The notes below the pieces were generated by a model. It was not told the DNA's origin. It worked only from the letters and a program-made list of their open reading frames with translations, and did no database searches. The translations under genes were made by a program, and so were the position numbers. Shown here piece by piece: positions 53,270 to 63,464 of a stretch of DNA of 64,000 nt (position 1 is the first letter of the stretch; each line of letters starts with the position of its first letter). The DNA comes from Agapetus fuscipes (lineage: Eukaryota; Arthropoda; Insecta; Trichoptera; Glossosomatidae), in assembly GCA_951799405.1 (NCBI GenBank), contig OX637351.1, forward strand, positions 3,876,251 to 3,940,250, in the 5' to 3' direction.

Positions 53270-55378
53270 ATGTCGCTGTTTGGCAGAAAACACGCAAGTA
53301 ACGAGAACAAAACCAAGTTGGAGAGAAAACTTTACCTGGCTAGAGAATCGCCAGAGCCGACGTTCGATCTGTCAGAATGCAGTTTGAAAAACGTTCCATC
53401 CGGTATTTATTCCCTTTGTAAAGTTTTCAGGAAAGAAGTTTTGAATTTGGAACAAAATTTGCTAACTGGCCTTGAAGATGGCGGGAACATAAGTGACCTT
53501 TGTCTACTCAAGATATTAAACATTAACAAAAACAAATTCAGCAAACTTACAAATGAAATTAATCTACTAATTAACTTGAAGGAATTATATTTAAGTTCTA
53601 ATCAATTGAAGCAGCTTCCGGATTCCGTTGGGGATTTGAGGCAGCTACAAATTCTAGACGTTTCAAGTAATAATTTGAAAAGTGTTCCGGAATCCTTGGG
53701 AAATTTGAAACGATTAAGAAAATTGTACCTCAACGGAAATAACAACCTTAAAATTTTGTGCAAAGAAATTTGTAAAGCTAGTAACTTACAAATCATAGAA
53801 ATCGACAGGGAGAATATTATTTATCCTTCTTATGAAGTAACTAGTATAGGAACGAGCAATATAATGAAATACCTTTGTGAAGAGTTGGGCATAGACTACG
53901 TGCCACCATTAGATGATTTAGACAATGATTCTATCGACGGTACGCCGTATACGGTGCTCAGTCCAGCCGAAATAGACAAAACTTTCAAAGGACAGTTTTC
54001 AAATTGGGAAATGGAAGATGAGAATTTACATCGAATGGAAATAGAACTGCATGAAGCGTCAAAGCGTCAAAAAGAGAAATTCTTACTGGAATTTACCCAA
54101 GAACAAATGAAGCTCGATAATGAATTGAACAAGTTTCAATGCGTAAGAGACGGCGAAAGGATGAAATTGATAAAACAGATTCAGGATGAAGAAAATGCGA
54201 CGCAGAACGTTGTCGCAAAATTGTTAGAAATCAACGTCAACAATCCCCATAGATTGCAACAATTTATTGAACATGATGAAAAGGAGTATGATAGACTGTT
54301 AGAAATGTGTCGCGTAAATTATTCTAACCTAAAAAAGAACGACACTTTGAAAGCCATGCAGAGCCTACTGGAAGAGGAATGCAGTTACGAAAGGTCTTTG
54401 AAAAGTTACGGCGACTCGCAGAGTGAAGTTAAAACCTCATTTTTAATCCAAGAATTGGACTCGAAAGAGCAGTTGGATTCCATGTTGAAGTTACGCGGCG
54501 AAATGCAATCGGAACTCGTCGAAAAACTATTGAAAGATGAAGATTTACAAAAAGCGGCAGTTGGAGCTCTATTGGAGAAATGTGACGCTAGAACTTGGGG
54601 ATTAGTGCAAGAGATAAGCTTGGTGGAAGCGAATCTTGCAAAGTTATCGGCCATCGAATTGGATAGAAGGAAACTGCAATTTGATGACAACATGGATACT
54701 CTAGCTGATCAAAGGATTAAGTTGACATTTTTATTGGTTGATTTGTTGCAGCAGCAAGAATCACGAAGATCACAATTGTTGGATACACTGCAAGCCATGG
54801 AAAGAGAAAAGAAAACCTCATCAGATTTTTGGCTTATAAGATACCAGCAACTATTAGATTCCGTGCCCGATGTTGTCGTTTCAACTCAGAAAACCTTAGA
54901 CCCTATTTTCGCCAACTACCTTCTGAGCGAAGGCGTGATACATTGCTTGCCTTTCCTCGTTCAATGGGTGTCAAATAGACACGATTTGGCGTCGTTAACG
55001 GATGAAATGCTGCAAGAACAAGGCGTGAGGCTGCGCAACGATCGTTTGAGCATTTTGAATGCGATAAAACTGTATTTGGAGGAGATTGAAGCGTCGCATT
55101 CTAAACTTGGTATGACTGAAGCTAAAACTGTTACACTGTCAGCTCCGAAAGATGACGCAATGACGAAAGACGACGCGGATGACGACGTTAAACAGTCTAC
55201 TAGTAATGGAGAGAATCTGACGGCGGAATGCGTAGTTTGCATGGAGGAGAATTGCGCAGTTGTCTTTGTTCCGTGCGGCCATCTTTGCTGTTGCGTAAAA
55301 TGTTCAGATTCTATTGAGCAGCTGTGTCCGATGTGCCGAGGAAGCATCGAAAGAAAAATCCGCGTCATTCAATCATAG
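53270..55378 (+). CDS. LRSAM1: LRSAM1 E3 ubiquitin ligase (LRR-coiled coil-SAM-RING)
   Basis: A single uninterrupted ORF; an in-frame ATG exists at 53234, but the ATG at 53270 (MSLFGRKHAS) aligns with the human start (MPLFFRK...), giving 702 residues against 723 in human. Order: N-terminal leucine-rich repeats (~residues 45-190, LYLSSNQLKQLPDSVGDL pattern), long acidic/helical coiled coil (~240-565), SAM domain (~575-640, from LLSEGVIHCLP to RLSILNAIKLYLEEIE), C-terminal RING (CVVCMEENC, PCGHLCCC, CPMC). Family role: ubiquitin ligase acting on TSG101/ESCRT sorting and bacterial autophagy in vertebrates. The P(T/S)AP motifs that bind TSG101 in the human linker are not visible; the linker reads TLSAPKDD. 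Intronless, unlike its neighbours. Head-to-head with RabGAP1. Confidence 0.95.
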   Translation: MSLFGRKHASNENKTKLERKLYLARESPEPTFDLSECSLKNVPSGIYSLCKVFRKEVLNLEQNLLTGLEDGGNISDLCLLKILNINKNKFSKLTNEINLLINLKELYLSSNQLKQLPDSVGDLRQLQILDVSSNNLKSVPESLGNLKRLRKLYLNGNNNLKILCKEICKASNLQIIEIDRENIIYPSYEVTSIGTSNIMKYLCEELGIDYVPPLDDLDNDSIDGTPYTVLSPAEIDKTFKGQFSNWEMEDENLHRMEIELHEASKRQKEKFLLEFTQEQMKLDNELNKFQCVRDGERMKLIKQIQDEENATQNVVAKLLEINVNNPHRLQQFIEHDEKEYDRLLEMCRVNYSNLKKNDTLKAMQSLLEEECSYERSLKSYGDSQSEVKTSFLIQELDSKEQLDSMLKLRGEMQSELVEKLLKDEDLQKAAVGALLEKCDARTWGLVQEISLVEANLAKLSAIELDRRKLQFDDNMDTLADQRIKLTFLLVDLLQQQESRRSQLLDTLQAMEREKKTSSDFWLIRYQQLLDSVPDVVVSTQKTLDPIFANYLLSEGVIHCLPFLVQWVSNRHDLASLTDEMLQEQGVRLRNDRLSILNAIKLYLEEIEASHSKLGMTEAKTVTLSAPKDDAMTKDDADDDVKQSTSNGENLTAECVVCMEENCAVVFVPCGHLCCCVKCSDSIEQLCPMCRGSIERKIRVIQS

Positions 55379-55802
55379 TGCCCTTAAAAGTGAAACAAAA
55401 ATACACATTTATTTCAATAATTTGCCATACTAAATTTTGTGTCAAATTTTATCTTTGTTGTAATATAAACTCAAAGGTGAATTAGAAATCATGCAATAAT
55501 TCAAAATTGAAAATCCCCAAATTGTCATGTTAGTGTAAAAATCTGTATGTTTTATAAATTTTACGCTTGTAACATTGTTTTACTCTATGAAATTATTTTG
55601 AAAAATTTAAAACATGATTCTTTTATGAAACAGGGCTCACAAATAATATACTTTTTTTTGGGGATCTTAAAGTGTAATGTTTTATACATTATTGAGCTAT
55701 AAAATTTGGTATTTTCAATTGTTTGAAGTCAGAAGAACGGCTTTCTATATACAGCCTTAGTTAGCATCGTTATTTTATCCAAAAAAAATATTTTCAGATC
55801 GG
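55379..55802 (+). other. LRSAM1 3' flank
   Basis: Presumed 3' UTR, AT-rich; no canonical AATAAA seen before the R250 copy, so the cleavage site is undetermined. Confidence 0.35.
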
Positions 55803-56064
55803 TAATCTATAATAATATATAATCTATAATCTAAGTTGCAAGGATATATTCATTTAAAGCTCTCAGATGTATGCCCACAAACCAACAAGTGTAGTTCGCG
55901 CTTACAAATGCTGAATGTGTACTTACAAATAAAATCCAAACCTCAAATGAACATAAGCCCCACAACTTTTGCCGACCTTCCCTGAAACAGGGGTGACATT
56001 GGCAAAGTGAACCATTTTTTACAGTATGGGTGGTCAGCCTCATACCAACCTATAAGTCAAGGAA
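55803..56064 (-). repeat. R250 repeat, minus
   Basis: TATAATCTATAATCTAAG to CTATAAGTCAAGGAA; GATTATA-tail subfamily. Confidence 0.9.
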
Positions 56065-56120
56065 TAGTAATAAATTTAAATAAAGTTTTAAACTTTCACT
56101 TTCATGGTCGGTGTTCAATA

Positions 56121-56375
56121 ATATAGTTTTTCTCAGGTTAGACCATGTTCTACTTGCAGTAATTTTGTCTGCTAACGTTTCATTCCCTCGAGCGGGGAAC
56201 ATTATCAAGGCTCGTAGCGACAGGGGACCTTTATCCCTATGTTGCCAAAAGTAAACGGAGGATAAAGGTCCCCCGTCGCTACGAGCCTTGAAAAGTTCCC
56301 CCCTCGAGGGAATGAAACGTCGGCAGACAAAATTACTGCAAGTAGAACATGGTCCTAACCCGAGAAAAACTATAT
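56121..56375. mobile_element. Foldback MITE, ~118 bp arms
   Basis: ATATAGTTTTTCTCAGG... pairs with ...CGAGAAAAACTATAT across ~118 bp with few mismatches (CATTCCCTCGAG, GCTCGTAGCGAC); a short loop is centred near 56250. TA at both edges fits a TA target. Confidence 0.8.
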
Positions 56376-56687
56376 CATCGGTAATAAGTTTTGTTTGCTG
56401 TATAGTTAGCGTCAGGCTTGCCAAGAAGTTTGGTGTTACCTTGAAAAATGTGAATCATCTGCAGGTTTTTTTAACAAGTTATGAATGTATATGTTACTGA
56501 AAATTATCACCGTTGAAATGTAAAACAAAAATACAAATTACGTTTTTATTCAAATGACGAGTTGAACAAATATGAATTATCATTTTGCTAACAAACTTAC
56601 GCTTGTCAGAAACATTTTTTTTAATTTGAATGTTTAATAATGCATGATTTTATAACACTTTTTCAGTTCTCTTCTAAATCTACGAGT

Positions 56688-56931
56688 AATCTAATGTAAA
56701 TCTAAGTTGCAAAGATATATACATTTGAGATTCATATTAAATGCATTCCTTCAAGCAGACACGCATAATTTCGCGCTAACACATGCCCCATGTGGACCTA
56801 CAATATAAAAACCCAATCTGAAATGTACATAAGCCCTGCAACTCTTGCCGACCTTTCCTGAAACAGGGGTGACATTGGCAAAGTGAACCATTTTTTACAG
56901 TATGGATGGTCAGTCGCATACCAACCTATAA
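56688..56931 (-). repeat. R250 repeat, minus
   Basis: TCTAATGTAAATCTAAGTTGC to ACCAACCTATAAGG; last bases missing. Confidence 0.85.
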
Positions 56932-57690
56932 GGAAAAGTCTCTTGGTATTCAAAATGCGGTTGCCCATACTTACAATGAAGTAAATATGCTCCGATTTGG
57001 AAAATTGTGACAACCGTGTCATACTAAATTAGTCAAAAAAATATGTATAATTAATTTACCAATATTAAAAATAAAATTAACAAATGCCTTATGAGTCCTA
57101 TACAACCAAAGGCTACAATTTATGTAATATTAAAAAAAAAAAGATAAATTCGGTGAAACAAAAAGTTTTTAACATTTTCTGTTTCCATACATTTATTTAA
57201 TTAAAAAAAAAAATAATGTAGATTGCCGCCTTTGGTTTTGTATGGCTCTCGTGATTTTTACATTTTGATATTATAAGTGTAAAAAATATGTCATTGTATT
57301 TTACATGTAATATAATTTAATGTTTTTATGCACAATATTATAAACATTTTTTAATACACAAATAAGCAATGTTCATAATGGTATTACATATTATATAATT
57401 TGTTTTTCTAAGCAGTTCTGTGAATATTTTCTTTGTATGTTTTTCACAAATGCCTTACTCTCAAAAATAAATAAATAAATTAGGGTCAGTATTAAAGTGT
57501 ACCCTTAGCAGTGAAGTGACCCTATCATTGAATTATAGAACATTTCTGATTCTTAGGCTTCTCCTGATTGACGTATAATATAATGGATCCGACACTAGCT
57601 TACGGCATTGAAGCTGAGTATGAGACACATAACTGTCTGACTGACATGTTTTCTTGCTTTCTCCATCTTGTGTTTCCGGTCCGGTCCGGT
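56932..57690. other. AT-rich intergenic, no recognised feature
   Basis: No gene or repeat recognised apart from homopolymer runs. Confidence 0.5.
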
Positions 57691-57691
57691 T

Positions 57692-57985
57692 TCAGTCCGG
57701 TCGATAGCTCAGTTGGTAGAGTGCTTGCATTCCATGCCGTGAGTTTGGGTGCGATTCTCACCGATGGTGTCAGAAATTATTTTCCGTTTCGGTGTTTATT
57801 TCAAACCCCAAAATAAAGTCCCGGCAAGGCTTACTCAGCCTTCACAAGAAATGAGTACCAGTTCCCTCGGGAGCTGGGAAACCCCGCTTCAACTGAAGTT
57901 GTTGGCTTAAGGCTGGCCCCCTTACCTGTTAAAATAAATAGCATCCACTCGTGGATAATGTTGCAAAAAGTTACACTATATCCCC
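57692..57985 (+). repeat. SINE-A, near full length
   Basis: Preceded by duplicated CCGGTCCGGTC; box A TAGCTCAGTTGGTAGAG, altered box B GGGTGCGATTCTC, body to AAAAAGTTACACTATA. The ~310 bp after it (57986-58300) shows nothing else. Confidence 0.8.
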
Positions 57986-58300
57986 ATCTCTTTTTGTTAT
58001 TTTGATCAACGTAAAAACGATTAAATGTTCTTGTTTGAATCTAAAGTGACTTTCTGTATTTTATTCAAAGTATGATTATAATTTTATATATCATCAGTTA
58101 AATAAATAAAATTAACATAAGTAATTAGAATAGAGTGATTTCGTGCATGATTACATGTATTCAATTATTTGTTATTCCTTTTCAATAATTATTTGTTATT
58201 GTTTTCATTAATTTTTGTATTGCTTATCAATGTTTATTAAATTTACTTATTCCCTAGTGATTGTTTAAATAATTTAAATTCAGAATATGCTCTTTTCAAA

Positions 58301-58562
58301 TATATCTAATCTAATCCAATCTAAGCTGCAAAGAAACGAGTATATATCATTTGAGATTGATATTAAATGCATTCCCACAAGCAGACATGTATAATTTCGC
58401 GCTAACACATGCCGCATGTGGACCTACAATATAAAAACCCAATCTCGAATGAACATAAGCCCTGCAACTCTTGTCGTCCTTCCCTGAAACTGGGGTTACA
58501 TTGGAAAAGTGAACCATTTTTACAGTAACGGTGGTCAGCCTCATACTAACCTATAAGTCAAG
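58301..58562 (-). repeat. R250 repeat, minus
   Basis: TATCTAATCTAATCCAATC to CTATAAGTCAAGGG. Confidence 0.85.
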
Positions 58563-58749
58563 GGAAGTATAATGCACAAAATTGCACAAAAGATTTTAAA
58601 CTCACCTCTATGTAAAATTCTGTCTTCAACACTGTGTGAATTTTTTTTATTTTTTACTGGTTTTAAAAAAAAATCGTTTACCTATTCTATTTAGTTTTAA
58701 TTCATCATTGATCACATATTTTAAAAGAAACAAATGTTTTTACTGGAGA

Positions 58750-58960
58750 CAGGTGCGTGCATAGGGTATAGGCAAATACATTTCACAATAAATATTATCT
58801 CCCATTCCTTTAAAATAACTCATTTGAAATTGACTGAAGGGCTAACGATAGCTCCAATAGAACTTAACTTTTGAATTTTAAATCTGAGTATTAATGTTTT
58901 TTCTTACCATATATTGCCCACCTATTAGGCGCATGTGCCTAAATGGGATGCACGCCCCTG
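58750..58960 (+). mobile_element. hAT-type MITE, 211 bp, perfect target duplication
   Basis: Reference copy of the family. CAGGTGCGTGCATAGGG / GGGATGCACGCCCCTG ends and ACTGGAGA on both sides (58742-58749, 58961-58968). No frame. Confidence 0.92.
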
Positions 58961-58974
58961 ACTGGAGAGTCGTA

Positions 58975-59090
58975 TTGTGGAATCTGCTGTCATGGTCCAT
59001 TCCGAGCTCCAGCTCCCACAGACCACGGCAACAGATCCAGCAAAGCAACTCTCAGCATTATCAGCCGGCCGTGTAAGCCTAAAACTCTTA
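58975..59090 (+). mobile_element. Penelope/retrozyme-like terminal fragment
   Basis: CCAGCTCCCACAGACCACGG and CAGCCGGCCGTGTAAGCC, shared with 30570-30650 and inverted 62381-62447. Cut at its 3' end by a Harbinger-type MITE. Confidence 0.55.
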
Positions 59091-59393
59091 GGGCCGGTCA
59101 TATAAACGAGAGACTTTCGGAAGAAATTATCTTCAACAGGATAGAGCGTAGTAGTCCAATGACACGCAAAACTCACCGCAAAGAAACAATGCTTTGACAG
59201 CTGACCTAACCTCAAATAACTAACCGGCCGGTATCTGCCATTAATCGATGGGTCGGCTATCGGTTAGATCTGTCGGTAACTGTTACGGAAATAAAACAAA
59301 CGGATTCTTATAAGACGAAAAATGTGACGTTTGTATTATATTTCAGTAAATTTGGTACGACATTGAACTAACGGATGTTTATAGGACCGGCCC
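59091..59393. mobile_element. Harbinger-type MITE, 303 bp, TTA duplication
   Basis: GGGCCGGTCATATAAAC / GTTTATAGGACCGGCCC ends with TTA on both sides (59088-59090, 59394-59396), the PIF/Harbinger 3 bp target. Confidence 0.8.
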
Positions 59394-59418
59394 TTATTCA
59401 GTTATTTTAACCTTTATC

Positions 59419-59651
59419 TTATTTAATTCTAGGATAATATACATTTAAGGGTTCTATTTGAAAACACTGAAAATTGTTATAATTACAAACAGATTTTACA
59501 AACTGTTTCATAGGGAAGAACGGGTTTTTCATGGCTTTGTCGAAGCTGTATTTGACTAGGACATTCATTGCTTCCTTGTCATAGAAAAGACTCTTCTTCT
59601 TCGACGGAACGTTGTGAAACCAGTTCTTCTCTACAACACGGTACTTAAAAT
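59419..59651 (-). CDS. Unrecognised exon-like reading frame, 3' terminal
   Basis: On the minus strand, after the acceptor-like AACAG at 59652-59656, a frame of ~76 codons runs to TAA at 59421-59419. It reads like real protein (KYRVVEKNWFHNVPSKKK, FYDKEAMNVLVKYSFDKAM, NPFFPMKQFVKSVC) rather than repeat shadow and is not part of any repeat family here. I cannot name it. The sequence before the acceptor is A-rich with no polypyrimidine tract, which weakens the exon call. It could be the last exon of a gene extending right, or a decayed element. Confidence 0.35.
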
Positions 59652-59789
59652 CTGTTTTTTTTTTTTAATTCTACACAAAATATCTAAATTACAGTCATTC
59701 TTATTTAAAATCATTAATAACACTGCATAATCCCAAAAACATGTGTGTAAAAAAAGGGCTCATTTCATCCACAAAAGAAGTAAATTTAG

Positions 59790-60002
59790 CAGGTGCGTGC
59801 ATAGGGTATAGGCAAATACATTTCCTAATATTTTCAACCCATTCCTTTAAAATAACTCATTTAAAATTTACTAAAGTGCTAAGGATGACTCCAATCGAAC
59901 TTAAATTTAGAATTTTAAATCGCAATACCAAGCTTAACTGAGTTTTTATCATATATTGCCTACCTATTAGGCGCATGTGCCTGCTTGGGATGCACTCCTC
60001 TG
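59790..60002 (+). mobile_element. hAT-type MITE, 211 bp family, copy
   Basis: CAGGTGCGTGCATAGGG to GGATGCACTCCTCTG; flanks AAATTTAG / AAAAATAG match at 6 of 8. Lies upstream (minus sense) of the 59419-59651 frame. Confidence 0.85.
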
Positions 60003-60179
60003 AAAAATAGGATGCTTTGAAAAAGCTTGTCATACCAAAAACTCCTGTTGTTTTATTCTGTGTTTTTTTATTCAACTTTCATCAATTCAACATTTAAAAA
60101 AATATGACATTAAATCTCGTAGGCCACTTTTGTAGTTCAAGAGACCCCTGCTCTTCAAAAGTACATTTATTCTTCTTTC

Positions 60180-60400
60180 TCAGTCCACTCCTGGACTTGT
60201 GTCTCCTCCCATCTTCTCTAATGTATTTTTTTCACTGACTGTGCTCAGCTATTCACAGTTCCCTTGATGTCGCTCAGCCACTCCAGTTGGGGTCTCCCTA
60301 CTCCCCACTTGGACGTCTTAGGTCACCATCGCACGACCCTTTTCATGGTCTTGTCTTGCGACGTGTCCTGCCCAGCGTCATTCTAATCACATTAACGGTT
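60180..60400 (-). pseudogene. LINE ORF2 fragment, minus
   Basis: The minus strand reads GVAERHQG- and RPQLEWLSDIKGT-like stretches (GRPxxxWxDDI motif region) with frameshifts. The surrounding 60003-60782 is otherwise AT-rich and featureless. Confidence 0.4.
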
Positions 60401-60782
60401 TATGAAATATTTCAGCGGAAACTTTGCAGAACTCCGTTTTCATTTTTAAAACATTTACAGTTATTTATTTGATTAAGATGCGTTTAAAAAATATGCAACT
60501 GATTTATTTATGACTTTCACTAACATTATAATCGTTATAATATAATTGTATATATTACTGTAAAGTTATTGATATTATAGAACCTTGCATGGGTTTTGAC
60601 TTGAATAACTAACATTAAAAGTTAAACAAATTGAGCGTGCCTGAATTCACAGTCAATTTAAGATATTCATATTGTAAGTTTGTATTTCAAAATGTTCTTG
60701 TGTATAATAATGTAAATTTTTGGCAGCCAAATTTGGATATTATAATAAAAAAATATTGTAATGAAATAGGACGGTGATTTTG

Positions 60783-61007
60783 CTATTCATGAAAAGAATT
60801 ATAAACACCTACAAAGGCAAAGGTAGTAGCTTGATGCTTGTGATGGAGTGCTGCCGTTTTATATCTTGCCGTGGATTCTACTTCTTCTTTCTGTGTGTCC
60901 TCAATGAAGATTGGCGATTTTGATTGTGATTTGCTCCTTGGATACTGCAGCACGAAAGAGATATCTTTTAAATTGATTGTAGAGGCATTCACTTTGTAAT
61001 TGTTCAT
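60783..61007 (-). CDS. Possible coding exon, unrecognised
   Basis: 74 codons open from an ATG to TGA with non-repeat composition (INLKDISFVLQYPRSKSQSK) and a possible donor at TTT|GTAGGTG. It starts immediately after an R250 tail. No family recognised; may be chance. It could belong to the same minus-strand gene as 59419-59651, but phases require a different acceptor there. Confidence 0.2.
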   Translation of the reverse strand: MNNYKVNASTINLKDISFVLQYPRSKSQSKSPIFIEDTQKEEVESTARYKTAALHHKHQATTFAFVGVYNSFHE

Positions 61008-61008
61008 T

Positions 61009-61284
61009 TTAATCTAATCTGATCTACTCTGATCTAATCTAATCTAAGTTGCAGAATATAAGTGACATTAGAGATTCACATTATATGCACTTCACAAAAC
61101 AGACATGTTTAAGTTCGCGCTTAAACATGCCGCATGTAGTCCTACAATATAAAAACCCGAATCTCAAATGAACATACACCCTGCAACTCCTGCCGACCTT
61201 CCCTGAAACAGGGGTGACATTGGCAAAGTGAACCATTTTCTACAGCATGGGTGGTCAGCCGCATACCAGCCTATAAGTCAAGGA
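61009..61284 (-). repeat. R250 repeat, minus
   Basis: TTTAATCTAATCTGATC tail to CTATAAGTCAAGG, full length, followed directly by a second partial copy. Confidence 0.9.
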
Positions 61285-61285
61285 G

Positions 61286-61462
61286 GCTATGTTACATTGG
61301 AGATTCACATTACATGCATTCCCACAACCAGACACGTACAAGTACGCGCTTGCACATGCCTCATGTGAACCTACAACATAAAAACCAAATCTCAAATGGA
61401 CATACACCCTGCAACTCTTGCCGTCCTTCCCTGAAACAAGGGTTACATTGGCAAAGTGAACA
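61286..61462 (-). repeat. R250 partial copy in tandem, minus
   Basis: GCTATGTTACATTGGAG to TTGGCAAAGTGAACA; lacks both ends. Confidence 0.85.
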
Positions 61463-61514
61463 GATGAAATAAAATCAATATTGTATTCGATTACGGCGAT
61501 TATATTATAATTCC

Positions 61515-61606
61515 ACAACCGGGTTCGCGAACAATCCGTTTGCATCGTATTTATTTAGCCACCTGACGAAGCAAACGGATTGTTTGCGAAGCCGGAGGGA
61601 TCTTTT
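61515..61606. repeat. Hairpin element
   Basis: CCGGGTTCGCGAACAATCCG pairs with GGATTGTTTGCGAAGCCGG (two mismatches), loop ~30 nt. Nothing recognised in 61607-62249. Confidence 0.6.
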
Positions 61607-62249
61607 GCTTATTTGTGGATTCAAAACAGCTTTAAAAATATGCTTTAATGAGAAAATGAAATATAAACTATTCAATAAAAATATCACAAATGCGTTTTTG
61701 ACAAAGGCGAGTGAAATATATAAGGATCCTACATTCAGAATGGCAAAATCATTTTTTAGCTTTTTTTGTTAAGAAAAAGATCAACTGCCTTTTGTTCAAC
61801 GTTCAGTTGGAAATCTTTTACAAATAAAAAAAGACAACTAAATCTTTTACATGCTTAGCTCTTAAATTGTTATTCATGAGGGTGATTTAATTTTTCAGCC
61901 AATAGACTCGGCAAAAATTTCATAGATAATAAAATTATGACGTCACACTGCCTTGTCGCTAGGACAAAGGCTTACTAATATTTTGTTATTGGTTGCTCAG
62001 AACCTCAATCATATAGACTTGTTATTTTGAATATTGTGCCGAGTCCGTTCGAACTTGGTTTTTCAAGTAAAATTTTTGTGATAAAAAAATCAAAGAAACT
62101 AAAATTATATATTGAGTATTGGCAATCATGATTTTAAAAAAAATTGCGTATGTATACTTGCCTTGAATCTGTACAATGGAGTCGGAACATTCGAAATTCA
62201 TCTCAGACAGGTGACATCACAGATCTAGGTTGACTAGGTAGTTGACTAG

Positions 62250-62518
62250 GTTCTTGGACCGGTCCGTAGTCCAGTGGCAACTCTTAGAAGCTTGTGGATT
62301 CGAATCCCGGCGGAGCACAAAAATATACCATTTATATTTCCAAATGTGCTCTTCGCTGGGTTGAAAAATTCATAAACCAGAGTTTTAGGCTTACACGGCC
62401 GGCTGATGATGCTGGAGTGATGCTTTCCGGGATCTGTTGCCGTGGTGTGATACACACAAAAACAGCGCTCACCAAATAAATAAATCATCCTAATATTATC
62501 ATTATTATTATTTAAATA
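62250..62518 (+). mobile_element. Chimeric SINE-B with a Penelope-like insert
   Basis: Head GGACCGGTCCGTAGTCCAGTG and GGATTCGAATCCCGG and 3' end ACACAAAAACAGCGCTCACC with ATT tail are SINE-B. The middle (62381-62447) is replaced by AGAGTTTTAGGCTTACACGG...GTTGCCGTGG from the family at 30570 and 59030. Confidence 0.8.
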
Positions 62519-62801
62519 AATAAAATGCAGAATGCTATTTGGTTAGCAACCTGTTAGGGTGTTGCCACAATTTTTTTTCTGTTTTCCGATTCCATTGTAT
62601 TTGCATATGGTATACTTTTGAAAAACTTGCACAATTATGCATTTTTGTATTATTTTTACACATTTTTTCAATTTTTAAATACTTTTAAACCCTTTTACCA
62701 CCAATATCTGTTTGTTATTTATACATAGTAATATTGTTATTGTATAGATTAAAATAAAAAACTTATTTGTTACAATTCACATGAGCTTTTATTATTTTTA
62801 A

Positions 62802-62846
62802 ACACTACCGGTTTCGGGAGAAGCAATACCTCCCATCTTCAGGTGT
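62802..62846 (-). ncRNA. Hammerhead-like motif, left arm
   Basis: Inverted duplicate of the motif at 63420-63464, in the element's 3' UTR (sense strand of the element). Confidence 0.5.
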
Positions 62847-62896
62847 AAATATAAACTAACATACAAATACAATACATTATGACGTGAGGATTTGAA

Positions 62897-63255
62897 TTAC
62901 TGAGGGGGAGGGGGGGGAGTGTTATGTGGGCGGGGTGTAGTAGGAAACATAGAAAGTAGGGGAGAAGTGTTAGGAAATATAATACTATTTAAGAGGTTAT
63001 TTACTGAATTAATATTTTTTTGGATTTCTAGGTTTTCAAAATTATTCATGATTTTACCTTTGTAGGGAATGGAGTGAAGGAGTTTTAGTGTGTGGGTATG
63101 AAAGGAATGGTTAGACTCTATTATATGGTTGGCGAATTCAGAATGACCGTTGCTTGTTAGGCAACGGCGGTGTTCTTGAATTCTAGTTTTAAGGTTTCTT
63201 GCAGTTTGACCTATATATTTCAGATCGCAATCTCCACAAGAGATCTCGTAATATT
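62897..63255 (-). pseudogene. Penelope GIY-YIG endonuclease fragment
   Basis: The frame reads CGDCDLKYIGQTARNLKTRI, then QEHRRC, EFANHIIESNHSF and a proline-rich end before TAA. YIGQTxRxLxxRIxEH is the Penelope endonuclease signature. About 119 codons; the reverse-transcriptase part is absent, so not autonomous. Confidence 0.85.
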
Positions 63256-63419
63256 AATTCAGTAAATAACCTCTTAAATAGTATTATATTTCCTAACACT
63301 TCTCCCCTACTTTCTATGTTTCCTACTACACCCCGCCCACATAACACTCCCCCCCCTCCCCCTCAGTAATTCAAATCCTCACGTCATAATGTATTGTATT
63401 TGTATGTTAGTTTATATTT

Positions 63420-63464
63420 ACACCTGAAGATGGGAGGTATTGCTTCTCCCGAAACCGGTAGTGT
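63420..63464 (+). ncRNA. Hammerhead-like motif, right arm
   Basis: ACAC-CTGAAGA-T-GGGAG...CTCCC-GAAACCGGTA-GTGT. Stem I ACAC/GTGT and stem II GGGAG/CTCCC pair; ACCGGT is a palindromic minimal stem III, suggesting a dimer-type fold. One extra base precedes stem II. Confidence 0.5.

Noticed and set aside
55831..56043. Recurrent open frames (e.g. MRLTTHTVKNGSLCQCHPC and MVHFANVTPVSGK types) across the window
   Set aside because: All map to R250 copies on either strand; the similarity is repeat DNA, not a protein family.
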